From NCBI GenBank assembly GCA_038146805.1, contig JAYQSH010000003.1, positions 62,001 to 126,000 on the forward strand: a DNA stretch of 64,000 nt, given 5' to 3'. Below the pieces are notes generated by a model. That model had not been told where the DNA came from and did no database searches. It saw nothing but the letters and a program-made list of their open reading frames with translations. Positions 36,630 to 46,208 of this stretch are shown piece after piece (position 1 is the first letter of the stretch; the number at the start of each line of letters is the position of its first letter). The position numbers and the translations under genes are program-made. This DNA comes from CAIYXB01 sp038146805 (lineage in GTDB: Bacteria > Cyanobacteriota > Vampirovibrionia > LMEP-6097).

Positions 36630-36663
36630 TTTTTAAGCCAGTGCTTTTGTTAAAATATCTATA

Positions 36664-37716
36664 ATGACTTTAACAGCACAAGAAATCATAGCAAAAAGTA
36701 GTTTTCAAAGCAAAGAACTTATAGAAAAAATCCTAAGCGCAAAAAATGCAATAGTAACAGCGCACTTAAATCCAGATGGTGATACTTTAGGGTCAATGCT
36801 TGCAATCGCGCGAGTACTTGAACAAGCTGGGCTCACTGTATATAGAATTATGCATGACAAAGTGCCAGAGATTTATGAATTTTTTCCTGACCAAGAATTA
36901 GTGCTTTGCTCTTTAGAACCAGAAGACCTAAAAAAAATCCCAACAGAAATTGATTTGAGCTTTAGTTTAGATTGCGGTTCTATTGCAAGACTTGGTTCAG
37001 CAGGTAATGTTTGGCAAACAGCAAAAACAACAGTCAATATTGACCATCACCTTTCAAACCCACTTTACGCAGACTTAAACTGGGTTGATCCAAATGCAAC
37101 ATGTACTGGACAAGTTGTAAATGAATTGGCAAAAGCTTTAAGTAGCCATGGCAAAGAAATTATAATTGATAAAGAAATTGCAACTCTTTACTATATAACT
37201 TTACTTACTGATACAGGCGGATTCAGACACAGTAACACCACAAGCAAAGTTTTCACTTGGGCAGCTGAGCTTATCGAAAAAGGTGCAGAGCCAAGCAAAA
37301 TTTACAACGGACTTTTTAACCAAATTCCTTTTAGGGCAATCAAAATCATTGGTGATGCTTTAAACAAATTAACTTATGAAAAAATCCAACATAAATCTGG
37401 TCAAGAAATTAATATCGCTTACACCAATACCAACAGAGAAGATCTTGAAAAATTAAACGCCTCTGATGAAGACACAGACGAGATTGTAGACCATATAATG
37501 CGTATCAAAAAAATTGATATGTGCCTCTATCTTCGTGAAGATGATAAAGGTTCTTCTTACAAAGGTAGCTTGAGAAGTGCTTGTGACATTGACTGCAGCA
37601 AAATTGCAAGTCAACTCAACGGCGGTGGACACGCTCGAGCAGCTGGATTTAACCCAGAAGCAAAAAGTTTTGCGGATTTAAAAGAAAAAGTTTTTGAACT
37701 TATCGCAAATTACTAG
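36664..37716 (+). CDS. nrnA: DHH-family phosphoesterase, NrnA-like (nanoRNase/pAp phosphatase)
   Basis: Degrades very short RNAs and/or dephosphorylates 3'-phosphoadenosine 5'-phosphate in the cytoplasm. The DHH motifs are all present: HLNPDGDTLGSML near residue 36, the DCGS motif near 104, NIDHHLSNP near 121 and TDTGGFRHSNT near 178. The DHHA1 domain ends with the GGGHARAAGF motif near residue 325. Length 350 aa is slightly longer than B. subtilis NrnA. TAAAAT (36651-36656) ends 7 bases before the ATG with no Shine-Dalgarno site. The last 4 bases overlap the convergent gene at 37713. Confidence 0.88.
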   Translation: MTLTAQEIIAKSSFQSKELIEKILSAKNAIVTAHLNPDGDTLGSMLAIARVLEQAGLTVYRIMHDKVPEIYEFFPDQELVLCSLEPEDLKKIPTEIDLSFSLDCGSIARLGSAGNVWQTAKTTVNIDHHLSNPLYADLNWVDPNATCTGQVVNELAKALSSHGKEIIIDKEIATLYYITLLTDTGGFRHSNTTSKVFTWAAELIEKGAEPSKIYNGLFNQIPFRAIKIIGDALNKLTYEKIQHKSGQEINIAYTNTNREDLEKLNASDEDTDEIVDHIMRIKKIDMCLYLREDDKGSSYKGSLRSACDIDCSKIASQLNGGGHARAAGFNPEAKSFADLKEKVFELIANY

Positions 37717-38051
37717 AACCCAGAAATACGATGACCAAATTCAGGTAACTGGTTAAGCGACTCAATTACAACTTCAGCTCGTTGTTCTTCGGACATCGAA
37801 TCTAAAGTACGCCACATATACTTAACCCACTCGGCTCGTTCACTATCAATGCAGTCTGCATTTTCAAACAAAAATTCCTCACAGGAATCATAACAACGAT
37901 AATAATAAATAGAGGCAATGGTATCAGCTATATAAGAATAAGTGTAATCCTCTTCTCGTGTATTCTCTCCGTAAACCTGACAGTATAATAAAAACTTCTC
38001 TAAAAGTTGCGATGAATCTAGAAATTCCTCGCCCTGATTTTTGCCAAACAT
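37713..38051 (-). CDS. Small acidic hypothetical protein, 112 aa
   Basis: An excellent Shine-Dalgarno site (GAGGGGGA) lies 4 bases before the ATG, which is unusual among the housekeeping genes around it and supports translation. The protein is acidic, helical and rich in Tyr, Cys and Glu (SYIADTIASIYYYRCYDSCEEF), with no membrane segment or known domain. It is convergent with nrnA (4-base overlap). The Shine-Dalgarno usage groups it with the accessory genes, so it may be acquired. Confidence 0.6.
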   Translation of the reverse strand: MFGKNQGEEFLDSSQLLEKFLLYCQVYGENTREEDYTYSYIADTIASIYYYRCYDSCEEFLFENADCIDSERAEWVKYMWRTLDSMSEEQRAEVVIESLNQLPEFGHRISGF

Positions 38052-38146
38052 CTTTCCCCCTCGTTTGCCCTTAACAAATGTCTTATTGACATCGTTGATT
38101 ATTATTAGATTAAGAATTAAGGAAAACTCTTTTTAAAAGAGCTTTT

Positions 38147-38863
38147 TTAGCTATAAATCCTAGAAAACAAAACTATTGCAGCTGTTTCAGCCTTCAATAA
38201 ACGTGATCCTAAACCTACGGCAGTAAAATGCATTTCCCCCAAATCCTTCACCTCTTTGCTGGTTAAACCACCTTCTGGTCCAACCATAATTAATGTATCG
38301 GTCATTTTGGGGATATCTAAAGAAGAATTTTTTAATGAAAGCTCCTCATAAGCAAAATATTTATTAGGGATTTCCGAAGAAAACTGCAACTCACTAAAAG
38401 TTTTTATCTCATTATAACGAGGTAAAACGGCTCCTGAACACTGTTCTACGGCTTCTTGTATTGTAATTAAGGCTTTTTCTTTTTGTTTTTGTATTGTTTC
38501 AAGGTATTTTTTTTGACTACGCTCAAAATGAACTGGTTGAAATTCAGCCACACCCAGCTCAGTCAGCTTTCTTAACATCCAAAAATAATTTTCTGGTTTA
38601 ATAATAGGGATATAAAATTTAACAAAAAAATCCAGCTCACGTTTAGACTTGGATTTTTCAATAACTGTTAGAACTGCCTTAGAGCTTGTTAGTTCATTGA
38701 TTTTTGCTTTATACACAAAAGAACTTGAATCAAAAAATTCTAATTCTTCTTGAGAATCTTTGTTGAGCCTTAAAACTTTGTTCATTTTGTGCAAGATATT
38801 TTTTTCAGTTATTTGAAAAACTGGTTCTTGAATATGGGATAAGAAAAATCTATAATTTCTCAT
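38147..38863 (-). CDS. rsmE: 16S rRNA (uracil-1498-N3)-methyltransferase
   Basis: RsmE methylates U1498 of 16S rRNA at the decoding site. The N-terminal PUA-like domain (residues 1-70, HKMNKVLRL) is followed by the SPOUT domain with LRKLTELGVAEFQPV, ERSQKKYLETIQKQKEKALITIQEAVEQC, the SAM-binding knot IMVGPEGGLTSKEV near residue 193 and VGLGSRLLKAETAAI at the end. Length 238 aa is normal. TATAAT ends 6 bases before the ATG, making this one of the clearest leaderless candidates. Confidence 0.93.
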   Translation of the reverse strand: MRNYRFFLSHIQEPVFQITEKNILHKMNKVLRLNKDSQEELEFFDSSSFVYKAKINELTSSKAVLTVIEKSKSKRELDFFVKFYIPIIKPENYFWMLRKLTELGVAEFQPVHFERSQKKYLETIQKQKEKALITIQEAVEQCSGAVLPRYNEIKTFSELQFSSEIPNKYFAYEELSLKNSSLDIPKMTDTLIMVGPEGGLTSKEVKDLGEMHFTAVGLGSRLLKAETAAIVLFSRIYS

Positions 38864-38982
38864 AGAAAAATTATAGCTTTAACTTAGGTGCTGTTAAAAA
38901 ATTTGGAGAACAAAGCTTTTTAGTGCCAAAAAAAGCTTCAGTTTACTCGTTGTAAATGATGATTTTGAGACCGCAGACTAGG

Positions 38983-39094
38983 GCAGTTATCGGGATTTGT
39001 TAACACTAGCTAAGTTAATTTATTGAATCATGAGACAAAATCAACACGGTCCGAAGTGTCTTGCAGTTATCGGGATTTGTTAACACTAGCTAAG
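38983..39094 (+). repeat. 32-bp direct repeat pair around a hairpin repeat
   Basis: GCAGTTATCGGGATTTGTTA and the next 12 bases occur at 38983-39014 and again at 39063-39094. Between them lie 48 bases including the 30-bp hairpin unit TGAGACAAAATCAACACGGT... (39031-39060). The spacing suggests either a tandem duplication of an 80-bp unit or insertion of the hairpin with target duplication. It occupies the gap between rsmE and serS; the rest of that gap (38864-38982) holds the rsmE promoter and nothing else I recognise. Confidence 0.8.
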
Positions 39095-39141
39095 GACTCA
39101 CTAAAGAACTATCTATTTCGTTATATAATAGTAAAAATATC

Positions 39142-40410
39142 ATGCTAGATATTAAACTTATTAGAAAAGACCCTGAATTTGTCAAAGCGCAAGTTGCAAG
39201 AAGAAATGCAGATTTAGTTGCTGAAATTGAAGCCTTAATTGAACTTGATCTTGAACATCGAAACGAATTACAAATAAAAGAAAATCTTGAAGCACAAAAA
39301 AATAAACTTTCAAAAGAAGTTGGCTTTAAAAAATCAAAAGGTGAAAATGCTGACTCGGAAATAACAGAGCTTAATGAAATCAAAGAAAAATTAAAAGCAA
39401 TTGCTGACAAAGAACCTGAATTATTTGCAAAACAAAAAGCTATCCTAGAAAGAATTCCAAATTTACCAGCTTTAGAAATTCCAGATGGCAAAGACGAAGA
39501 AGCGAACCAAGAAGTTTATAGAAATTTCCCAGCTAAAGAATTTTCTTTTGCAACAAAAGACCACGATGAAATTGGAAGAGAACTTGGACTTTTTGATTTT
39601 GAAAGAGGTGTCAAGATTGCAAAAAGCAGATTTACACTGCTTACTGGTTACGGTGCAAAGCTGGAAAGAGCTCTAATTAATTTTATGCTTGATCTAGCTA
39701 CCCAAAATGGTTATAGCGAAATCATGCCACCAATTTTAGTAAACTCAGATTCACTTTATGGCACCGGTCAATTACCAAAATTTGCAGAAGATCTTTTTAA
39801 AGTGGCTGACTCAAATTTATATTTGATTCCAACAGCAGAGGTACCTTTAACAAATATTTATCGAGATGAAATTTTATCAAGCGATCAATTGCCAATGCAC
39901 TTGTGTGCTTATACGCCAAACTTTCGCTCAGAAGCTGGGGCTGCCTCAAAAGACACTAGAGGTATTATTCGCCAACACCAATTTAATAAAGTTGAGCTGG
40001 TAACAATTTGTAGTCCAGAACAAAGTGCAGAACTTCATGAAAAATTAACGCAAAACGCTGAAGCAATACTGCAAGCATTGGCTTTGCCGTATCGCAAAAT
40101 GTTACTCTGTGCAGGTGACATGGGTTTTTCAGCACATAAATGTTATGACCTAGAAGTTTGGTTTGCGGGACAAGGCAAATATAGAGAGATTTCGTCTTGC
40201 TCAAATTTTGCTGATTTTCAAGCGCGCAGAGCGCAAATCCGCTTTAAACGTGATGCAAAAGCAAAAGCCGAATTGGTGCATACAATAAATGGTTCAGGGC
40301 TTGCTGTTGGCAGAACTCTTGCAGCAATTCTAGAATACTACCAAAACGAAGATGGCAGTGTTACAGTCCCCGAAGTTTTAAGAGCCTACGGACTTCCTGA
40401 AAAACTATAA
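39142..40410 (+). CDS. serS: Seryl-tRNA synthetase
   Basis: Charges tRNA-Ser. The N-terminal two-helix coiled-coil arm is clear (residues 30-110, rich in Glu/Lys with heptad spacing). The class II catalytic core shows motif 2 (TPNFRSEAGAASKDTRGIIRQHQFNKVE), the seryl-specific FSAHKCYDLEVWFAGQGKYREISSCSNFADFQARR, and motif 3 (GSGLAVGRTLAAILEYYQ). Length 422 aa is normal. TATAAT (39124-39129) ends 12 bases before the ATG; there is no Shine-Dalgarno site. The 30-bp hairpin repeat lies on both sides of the gene. Confidence 0.97.
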   Translation: MLDIKLIRKDPEFVKAQVARRNADLVAEIEALIELDLEHRNELQIKENLEAQKNKLSKEVGFKKSKGENADSEITELNEIKEKLKAIADKEPELFAKQKAILERIPNLPALEIPDGKDEEANQEVYRNFPAKEFSFATKDHDEIGRELGLFDFERGVKIAKSRFTLLTGYGAKLERALINFMLDLATQNGYSEIMPPILVNSDSLYGTGQLPKFAEDLFKVADSNLYLIPTAEVPLTNIYRDEILSSDQLPMHLCAYTPNFRSEAGAASKDTRGIIRQHQFNKVELVTICSPEQSAELHEKLTQNAEAILQALALPYRKMLLCAGDMGFSAHKCYDLEVWFAGQGKYREISSCSNFADFQARRAQIRFKRDAKAKAELVHTINGSGLAVGRTLAAILEYYQNEDGSVTVPEVLRAYGLPEKL

Positions 40411-40477
40411 GACACTTCGGACCGTGTCATTTTTGTCTCATTTATAAGACACTTCGGACCGTGTCATTTTTGTCTCA
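40411..40477 (-). repeat. Two tandem 30-bp hairpin repeats after serS
   Basis: GACACTTCGGACCGTGTC followed by ATTTTTGTCTCA occurs at 40411-40440 and again at 40448-40477. The stem plus the T-rich stretch directly after the serS stop could act as a terminator, although the T run is short. A MITE begins 12 bases later. Confidence 0.8.
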
Positions 40478-40488
40478 TTTATGATTTT

Positions 40489-40670
40489 TAAACTGATGCT
40501 CTAAACTCCACCTGAATCTTATAAAAGCCTTTAAAACAATGATATTTTAAGACTTTTTTGATTCATATAGCGCCACGCTGTAAATACAAAATAAAATTGT
40601 CAAAAGTCTTTTAGTTATATAGGTTTTTTGAAGATTTATATTTCCAGGTGGAGTTTAGAGCATCAGTTAG
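40489..40670 (+). mobile_element. MITE, subfamily A, with 9-bp target duplication
   Basis: 182 bp bounded by TAAACTGATGC and GCATCAGTTAG, interior nearly the same as at 6892. Perfect direct repeats TATGATTTT flank it at 40480-40488 and 40671-40679, proving insertion by transposition with a 9-bp duplication. Confidence 0.92.
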
Positions 40671-40685
40671 TATGATTTTTAGCAA

Positions 40686-41816
40686 TTATCGCTGTGACCT
40701 ATACCAATATGTAATCATGGCTAAAAAACCTAAGATAAAATTTGGCATCCAAACTGCAAGCACAGGAGTAATTTTTCCAGATTGTCCAAAAGAATCAAAC
40801 ACAGTTTGAGACATATAAAAAACAAAAACAATTAAACCCAATAAAATATAACCCCAATTGATAGCACGTCGTCTTCCAGTTATGCCTAAACAAGCACCAA
40901 TAATTGCAAGTAAAATGCAGGCAAAAGGATAAGCATACTTATTAAAATACTTTGTTCTAAATTCATTTAATTTATCAGTATAAATATTGCCCTGCTCATG
41001 ACTTTGAATAAACTTTCTTAACTCCAAGAAATTCATATCACGTACATTAGACATCTCTTGCAAAATATCATTTGGATTTAAACTACTTGGTATTAAAGTC
41101 TCTTTAAAATTTGTAATCAAATGTTGAGAATCAGTCTCCATATTGGTTTCATCAGAATTTTTTATATAGCTACTACTTCCCTCGTACAAAATCCAGCCAC
41201 CACGCTTGGCATCCCATTCGCCTTTCTTTGCTGTATGAATCATTGCAACTTGTTTTTGAGAAAAATCTAAAATAACTACATCTTTCAAATAATCATTTTT
41301 AAATCTTCTTACATAAAAAATTCTTTTTGTAGCATCGTTAGAATCTTTTTCAAAATAACTAAAACCATGTACACCTTTTGTAGCAATAGGATTTTTATAT
41401 AATGAAAGCATATAAACCTTTTGGGCAAAGGGATTAGAAAAAGGAACAATGAACTCAGTCAAAAGAAAACAAAGCAACAAACCCAAGCAACCCAAATAAA
41501 AAACCGGACGCATTAAATTTTTAAAGCTTAAGCCCGCCGCACGCATAGCAATGATTTCAGATTGAGATGATAATTTTTGAAAAGTCAAAAAAGTTGCAAG
41601 TAAAATACTGATCGGAATTGTCACAGCAAGAATTTGGGGGATTTCCAAACCCAAAATCACAATCCCTGTAGAAAAAGGGGCACCCGATTTTGCGAGTAAT
41701 TTGAAAACTTCCTTGAATTTATCTATACCAAGCCAAACACCCGTAATTATTCCGGCTCCACTTACCAATGGTAACCAAAATTCACTTAGAATATATTTAT
41801 CGATCTTTTGTAACAT
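40686..41816 (-). CDS. LptF/LptG family permease (YjgP/YjgQ)
   Basis: An inner-membrane subunit of the LPS transport ABC complex LptB2FG, which extracts lipopolysaccharide from the inner membrane. The family layout is present: a cytoplasmic start (MLQKIDKYILSEFWLPL), three N-terminal membrane segments (about residues 15-120) with SELITMRAAG-like SEIIAMRAAGLSFKNLMRP, a large periplasmic jellyroll-like domain (130-270), and three C-terminal membrane segments (FACILLAIIGACLGITG onward). Length 376 aa is typical. Only one copy is seen, so LptF and LptG cannot be told apart. Together with lpxC it implies an LPS outer membrane. Confidence 0.88.
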   Translation of the reverse strand: MLQKIDKYILSEFWLPLVSGAGIITGVWLGIDKFKEVFKLLAKSGAPFSTGIVILGLEIPQILAVTIPISILLATFLTFQKLSSQSEIIAMRAAGLSFKNLMRPVFYLGCLGLLLCFLLTEFIVPFSNPFAQKVYMLSLYKNPIATKGVHGFSYFEKDSNDATKRIFYVRRFKNDYLKDVVILDFSQKQVAMIHTAKKGEWDAKRGGWILYEGSSSYIKNSDETNMETDSQHLITNFKETLIPSSLNPNDILQEMSNVRDMNFLELRKFIQSHEQGNIYTDKLNEFRTKYFNKYAYPFACILLAIIGACLGITGRRRAINWGYILLGLIVFVFYMSQTVFDSFGQSGKITPVLAVWMPNFILGFLAMITYWYRSQR

Positions 41817-41893
41817 TAAGCAGGTACTATTTTAACATTCAGAAACTGATGACCTAAATCAGCCTTTGCTTACGCCTCGGGTAAGATAAGAGG

Positions 41894-41923
41894 TGAGACA
41901 AATTTAACACGGTCCGAAGTGTC
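41894..41923 (+). repeat. 30-bp hairpin repeat at the ycf23 3' end
   Basis: TGAGACAAATTTAACACGGT followed by CCGAAGTGTC, one more copy of the unit. It abuts the stop codon of the minus-strand ycf23 gene, a position like that in trmL, and may shape the 3' end of that transcript. Confidence 0.75.
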
Positions 41924-42667
41924 TTAAATATTGATTGTGACGGGAGCTTCTTTTGAAATTGCAATTAAAAGAGACCTTATTGCGGCAATCATTTCAATTT
42001 CAGTTTCAAGTTTATTGACATACTTACCAACACCAATGCCATTAGCACCAGAAGCTATCGCAAGTTTTGCAGTATCAGGAGTGATACCTGAAGCTGTTAG
42101 TAAAAATGTGTTTTCTAATACTCTTGCAATTTCAATTGTGTTAGCAAGTGTAAGTTTTACTTTTTCGATTTGCCCAAGCGCAGCAGCAGAATTTGCTTCA
42201 ACCAAAGACGCACCCTCCGTTTGAATAATATCAATTCCAAGCAACTCTAATTTTTGAGCTAATTCTACTTGATCCTTAACAGATAAATGACCCGGAACTG
42301 TAATAGATACTAACGCATTAGGTCTAAAATTTATAATCTCAACAGCTAAACTATAAATCTCATCAGCACTATAAAAAATTCCTTGTTTGTGCAAAGCTTC
42401 ATAATTACCAAGTTCAAGAACTGCAACACCTAAATCATCAGCTGCTTTTAATTTTTTTACGTCGACAGAAGAAACACACAAATTTATAGTGAATTCTTCT
42501 TTGAGTTTTTCAATAATAGCTGCATCATCACAGATGTCAACTAAGTCAGCACCAGCAATTTGAGCACTTTGAACAATTTTTCTAACTTTTTGATAATCAT
42601 AGTTATCAATACCAGAAATAACTTTAAGTAATTTATTTCTATCTAACAAATCTATTAAATCTCTCAT
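41924..42667 (-). CDS. ycf23: Ycf23/DUF561 TIM-barrel protein
   Basis: Recognised by the whole family pattern: KVISGIDNYDYQKVRKIVQSA, ADLVDICDD, LCVSSVD, LELGNYEALHKQG, FSADEI in the form YSADEIYSLA, VSITVPGHL, DIIQTEGA near residue 155, and GVGKYVNKL with the end EMIAAIRSL. I know Ycf23 from cyanobacteria and red-algal plastids; its biochemical function is unsettled. Length 247 aa fits. TAAAAT ends 6 bases before the ATG (leaderless type). This is the best lineage marker in the window. Confidence 0.85.
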   Translation of the reverse strand: MRDLIDLLDRNKLLKVISGIDNYDYQKVRKIVQSAQIAGADLVDICDDAAIIEKLKEEFTINLCVSSVDVKKLKAADDLGVAVLELGNYEALHKQGIFYSADEIYSLAVEIINFRPNALVSITVPGHLSVKDQVELAQKLELLGIDIIQTEGASLVEANSAAALGQIEKVKLTLANTIEIARVLENTFLLTASGITPDTAKLAIASGANGIGVGKYVNKLETEIEMIAAIRSLLIAISKEAPVTINI

Positions 42668-42717
42668 GATTATATTTTACAATGCTTCAAAAAAAGCACT
42701 GTTAAATGAAATTTATA

Positions 42718-42898
42718 AACTGATGCCCTAAACTCCACCTGAAAATAAAATCAATAAAAAAAACCCTACAATACCTGAATTTAAGGGACTTTTATTTTGT
42801 AATTACACAACCCCCCCAACTATCTTCTAAATAAACTCTGTAAAACTCTTTATTTTCAATAGTTTTCAACTATTTAGGTGGAGTTTAGGGCAGCAGTT
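42718..42898 (-). mobile_element. MITE, subfamily B
   Basis: Bounded by ACTGATGCCCTAAACTCCAC and the complement GGAGTTTAGGGCAGCAGTT; interior matches the element at 11820-12000 in reverse orientation. The matching C-for-T change in both ends (CCCTAAAC and GTTTAGGG) shows that the two ends are kept complementary. The remaining ~130 bases to 43027 hold no gene I can support. Confidence 0.85.
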
Positions 42899-43027
42899 TG
42901 AGAGATTCATCTTTTTTTCCTAAAAATAGATCTTTTATGAGGGCATCCCCTTTGAAAATTATGCGCTCCTTAAGCAATGCTTAACTTTAGAAAACTATTC
43001 TATATAAGTAGGGCAATTAAGTTTTTT

Positions 43028-46000
43028 ATGACTGATATTACTAACATTCAACAAAGAGTAGACTTTTCAAATACTAAATTTCAAAGCTATTTGAAAAATT
43101 TAGTTGGCCTAGGAAAAGCAAGAGCGACACAAGAAGAAATTCAACTTTTTGACCTTTTAGATTCATACACCGACGACAATAAATTAGAACTCAATGAAAT
43201 TAGAGATATTATTGACAATTTAAAAAACCTAGATATCAATCAACTTGTTAGGCAAGGAATAATTAATGTTAACGAAGAAACAAATAAAATTGAAGTTTCA
43301 AGTAACAATGTTGACATTAATGCAGATGGCAGGATCAATACAAATGATAAAGATGCACTTGAATATGTATTAAATTTTGCAGATGCCGGTTTAGATGATT
43401 TGCTAGGCATTATTGGTGATAAGAGTGCTATAAACAACTACTTAATAGAGAAATGGGCAAAGGAAAAAGGCATAGAAGAAAACGCCTCAATAATCAGTCA
43501 TTTCAAGGAATACGCAAACGGTGAGCGCAAAACAAATATCAATAACTTAAAAACACTTTTTGAAATTTACAATTCTGGAATTGGACAAGAAGATCATAAT
43601 GACTTAAATGCATATTTAAGCTTGATAGAAAATCAAGTTGCCACAAGAGTTATAAACTCTTTGGTGAAATTTGAAAATTCAGAAAGTTTTCTAGATGGAC
43701 TTAATGAAGATACCAGTAAAAAACAGCTTAGAGAAAATATTGCAGCAGCAATACTAGACTCAAACAATGACCCAGAAAGAACTTCAATAATCACAAGTGC
43801 AATTGTTAGAAAAAAAATATCTCTTGTAGATGAAGATTTAACAGGCAAAAATATCTTAGATTTCATCAATAATACTAAAGAAGATAGCAAAAACGCTATA
43901 ACAATGATGAGAATTTCTCAAATAGTTAGAAAGCTCAAACTTACAAACGATGAAGCTCAAGACCTCGAAGCTAAATTAATTGAATATTTCAACAGCAAAA
44001 AATATACTGTAGCAGCATTAATTAACTTAACAAAACTATACCAACGTTTAAAACCAATACATGGCGGAAATACACTCGATGCCCTTGAGATATATGCTCC
44101 TGCATTAAAAGACTTTGAAGCAAACAAAAGCTCTAATCTAAAATACTTAGCTTACTTAGTCAAACTTGAAGAAAAATTTGGCTCTGAAATAAGAGAAGGT
44201 GACCCCTAGTCAATTAGAGAATTACATCAATCTAGTAACACAAACGGTTGAAATGAAACCAAGTATTGAGACACAAGAAAATGCAAGAGCCTTACCATTC
44301 TTCTTAAAAGCTCTAAAGAAAATGGAAAATCCAATCACAAAAGAAAAAATAGAAACACTTAATCAATTAGATACGTTTATAAGTTTAGTAAAACAAGAAA
44401 ATGGCTATGAAAATGAACTACTAAGAGTAAATGGTTTAGCAGGCACTGACATACTTACAGAACTTAATAAAAATGATGATTTTTCAACTAACAATAAAAT
44501 TTCAATAATTAATTTTTTAATTAAAAATAAAGACGCTGATATCACTGAAGACAGATTAACAGAGGCTGCAACAGCAATGGCAAAGGGAGCTTCTGGAAAT
44601 GAAATCAAAGCCTTAATGAAATACTACAAAGAAAGTGATGAAATGACAGCTGATGACTATAAAGTTTTCACAGAAGTATTTAGTAGTGATGATAAAGAAA
44701 AAAGAACTATTCTTGCAAGAACATTAGGTAGTGGAATAATACCTTATACAAACTTTACAGCTGAAGAAGTTGGTATAACAGAAATCAAAAACACGCTAGC
44801 GAAACTCAGTGAAGAAAATGGATATACAAGATTTAGAATAGAAGATATAGCTCGCAAAAATGGTTTTGATGAAGAAACAACTCCAGAAAGTTTTAATAAC
44901 TACGTAACAACTTTAATGTCTTGGAATGTTGATAACAACTTAGATCTCAAAACTATAAACAAACTAGCAACATTTACCAAAAAAAATTCCTATGAAATTG
45001 AATCTACGCAAGTTTATGCAGATGCCTATCATAATGGTTTAGAGTCAAAATATATAGCATCACTAATGGAATTAGAATCTCGAGAAGACTTTGATGTATT
45101 TGATGCAGAGAGAGACGAAACTATTAATAACTATATTTCAATATACACAAACGAAAATACATCTGAACTTAATTTGAAGAAATCGGAATTTTTATTTAAA
45201 AGTATTAAATCAAATAAAATTTTCTATCTTGAAGATAACGAACAAATACTAAACACAGATAACCTAAATAATTTTTTAGATGGCATTGAAAGCGCTGATG
45301 ATGCACTAAACATAGAAAGTGACCACTGGGCAAGAACTTTAGATATTGAAAATCCTAGTCTAAGGTATGATGATTTCAAAACAAAAATTGTTGATTTAAA
45401 AAACACAGGACTTGACACTCAAAGCATAAGCAGTTCATTACGTTTTCTGAAAAATAATAAAGATATGCAAATCGATGATTTTGAAAAGCTCGCTCTTAGT
45501 CTTCATGAGAATCAAAACAACTATAAAGCTTTACAGAGAATATACCAATTTAGCCAAAGCAACGACTATAATATTTCACACAAATTAGATGACTTCATAA
45601 GAATAATTGAAAATAAACCATTAGCGGGAGAAGATGCTGAAAGTGTTGAAAGAGAAAAAACAATTTTAAACCAAATTCTGCGAAGTGAAGAGATTGAATT
45701 AACTGGAAAAGCTTTAAACTCAGTTAATCTCGAAGACGCACTTGCAATTGCACGTAATGAAGAAAATTACAACAATGCTGAAATAGCAAAATTAGCAAGA
45801 GATTTAGGCTATAGAAATAGCACCACACAATATGATAAATTTGAAGAATTTTTTCAAAGAAATTATACAAACAGAAACAAAAACGCAGCTAACATAGCAG
45901 ATAAAGTAAATTCTAAAACACTCAGACAATTAGCATATTTATATGACCAAGCAGCAGTCGCCTTTGACGATACAGACCCTAACTCACCATTTGAAAAACT

Positions 46001-46208
46001 CACTGAACTTGTAATCAATCATGATTTAGATAAAAAAACAGTAAGGAATTTCAATAAATTTGTTGCCAATTATGGCTTAAGTTACTCTCAGCAACAAAGA
46101 TACTTAGATATAATGATAGGCAATATAGGTACGGATGCACAAAAAGAATTTTTACTAGATAGCTTTGCTGACAACCGCATTCCGTTACTTGGAGTAAGAT
46201 TATTTTAA
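43028..46208 (+). CDS. Giant alpha-helical protein B with dockerin/EF-hand-like loop, one apparent frameshift (about 1060 aa)
   Basis: Two frames (to 44209, and from 44199) join if one C is removed from the CCCC at about 44203-44206, giving REGDPSQLENYINLV. I prefer the ATG at 43028 (MTDITNIQQRVDF); one at 42977 is also in frame. Neither has a Shine-Dalgarno site. The protein is soluble, acidic and almost wholly helical, with no signal peptide. Near residue 97 is DINADGRINTND, an exact 12-position EF-hand/dockerin calcium loop; an earlier DDNKLELNE resembles half a loop. Many repeating units with the pattern of alternating Leu/Ile and acidic turns (for example ITEDRLTEAATAMAKGAS) suggest a helical-repeat solenoid. 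Function unknown. It converges on hisZG with a 4-base overlap. Confidence 0.7.

Noticed and set aside
40411..40477. Calling the hairpin pair after serS a proven terminator
   Set aside because: The stem is short, the T run is interrupted and the same unit occurs upstream of genes and inside trmL, so it was kept as a repeat.
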